Shown here: positions 14,101 through 14,446 of the stretch, in pieces
Numbering within the stretch: the first letter of the stretch is position 1
How the letters are laid out: the number at the start of each line of letters is the position of its first letter
NCBI GenBank assembly: GCA_902803265.1
Contig: CADCPD010000020.1
Span: forward strand, 1 to 14,446
Reading direction: 5' to 3'
Origin: an uncultured bacterium
GTDB taxonomy: Bacteria; Cyanobacteriota; Vampirovibrionia; Gastranaerophilales; Gastranaerophilaceae
DNA: 14,446 nt
Made by a program: the position numbers and the translations under genes
Notes under the pieces: model-generated
Databases searched by the model: none
Told to the model about the DNA's origin: nothing
Seen by the model: the letters and a program-made list of their open reading frames with translations, nothing else

Positions 14101-14446
14101 CTATTTGATTTCAACTTTAGCACCAGCTTCTTCTAATTGTTTTTTCATAGCTTCAGCTTCTTCTTTCTTAACGTTTTCTTTAATAGGTTTTGGTGCATTA
14201 TCAACTAATTCTTTAGCTTCTTTTAAGCCTAAACCAGTGATAGCTCTAACTTCTTTTAATACAGCGATTTTGTTAGCACCTGTTTCAGCTAAGATAACTG
14301 TAACTTCTGAAGCTTCTTCTGCTGCACCTTCAGCTGCTGCTGCTGGAGCTGCTGCTGCTACTGCTACTGGAGCTGCTGCTGATACGCCGAATTTTTCTTC
14401 CATAGCTTTTACTAATTCAGCTGCTTCTAATAATGTTAATTTTTCA
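14101..14446 (-). CDS. rplL: Ribosomal protein bL12 (L7/L12), 5' end outside window
   Basis: Stalk protein of the 50S subunit that recruits and stimulates translational GTPases. The frame runs through the window edge: upstream of the methionine at 14403 it continues as EKLTLLEAAELVKA, the standard N-terminal dimerisation helix, so that methionine is internal. An Ala-rich hinge follows, then the C-terminal domain (ANKIAVLKEVRAITGLGLKEAKELVDNAPKPIKENV ... EEAGAKVEIK) with its conserved factor-binding face. About 114 of roughly 125 residues are present. The Ala-rich hinge makes it more GC-rich than its neighbours. A strong terminator follows. rplJ is expected just beyond the edge. Confidence 0.97.
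   Translation of the reverse strand, partial: EKLTLLEAAELVKAMEEKFGVSAAAPVAVAAAAPAAAAEGAAEEASEVTVILAETGANKIAVLKEVRAITGLGLKEAKELVDNAPKPIKENVKKEEAEAMKKQLEEAGAKVEIK

Noticed and set aside
13991..14446. An open frame on the plus strand from the ATG at 13991 to the window end, behind GGTGGGG
   Set aside because: It runs antisense through both terminators and the whole of rplL. Its openness follows from the Ala/Glu-rich codons of rplL, and the peptide resembles no protein family. Only a very short leader peptide remains conceivable.
1..14446. CRISPR arrays, insertion sequences, tRNA or rRNA genes
   Set aside because: No regularly spaced repeats, transposase frames, terminal repeats with target duplications, or cloverleaf sequences were found on either strand.

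Overview
The window is AT-rich bacterial chromosome that looks like ordinary core and accessory genes, with no phage, IS or CRISPR signature. Strong AT bias, short spacers, LysM and TPR proteins, glgC, and two unrelated proteins opening with an N-terminal SFKGN/SFKAN tract suggest an uncultured gut Vampirovibrionia/Melainabacteria (Gastranaerophilales-like) genome. This taxonomic guess is an inference from protein style; no 16S gene is present.

Left part (1-5813): the 3' two thirds of leuS overlaps by one base (TAATG) a multi-pass GT-C-type glycosyltransferase, and this pair ends in a bidirectional terminator. A minus-strand gene for a single-pass membrane LysM protein faces it. A plus-strand gene for a large TPR protein starts divergently from the LysM gene and ends in a clear terminator.

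Middle (5812-10852): a minus-strand gene encodes a 591-residue protein with a C-terminal zinc-metallopeptidase core (HELGH, then EAIAE) resembling anthrax lethal factor-type domains. Divergent from it is a lysozyme-family protein with no Sec signal. A 260-base spacer follows, holding a 13-codon reading frame that mimics the start of the lysozyme gene and a long inverted repeat. A CDP-glycerol glycerophosphotransferase-like GT-B protein comes next, under a near-consensus promoter placed so that the mRNA would be essentially leaderless.

Right part (10842-14446, minus strand): in transcription order rplL (5' end outside the window), a strong terminator, glgC, an exported thioredoxin-fold protein, and a DHH/DHHA1 phosphoesterase whose stop overlaps the convergent glycosyltransferase-like gene by 11 bases. 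The 309-base rplL-glgC spacer contains an orphan plus-strand promoter (TTGACA, 17 bases, TATAAA) followed about 30 bases later by a hairpin and T-rich tract, which together look like a small RNA unit.

Functionally the window mixes translation (leuS, rplL), glycogen synthesis (glgC), envelope and surface-polymer functions (GT-C, GT-B, LysM, lysozyme), small-RNA or nucleotide turnover (DHH protein) and redox (thioredoxin-fold). The best candidates for undescribed biology are the lethal-factor-like metallopeptidase with its SFKGN tract, the orphan small-RNA unit beside rplL, and the structured spacer behind the lysozyme gene.
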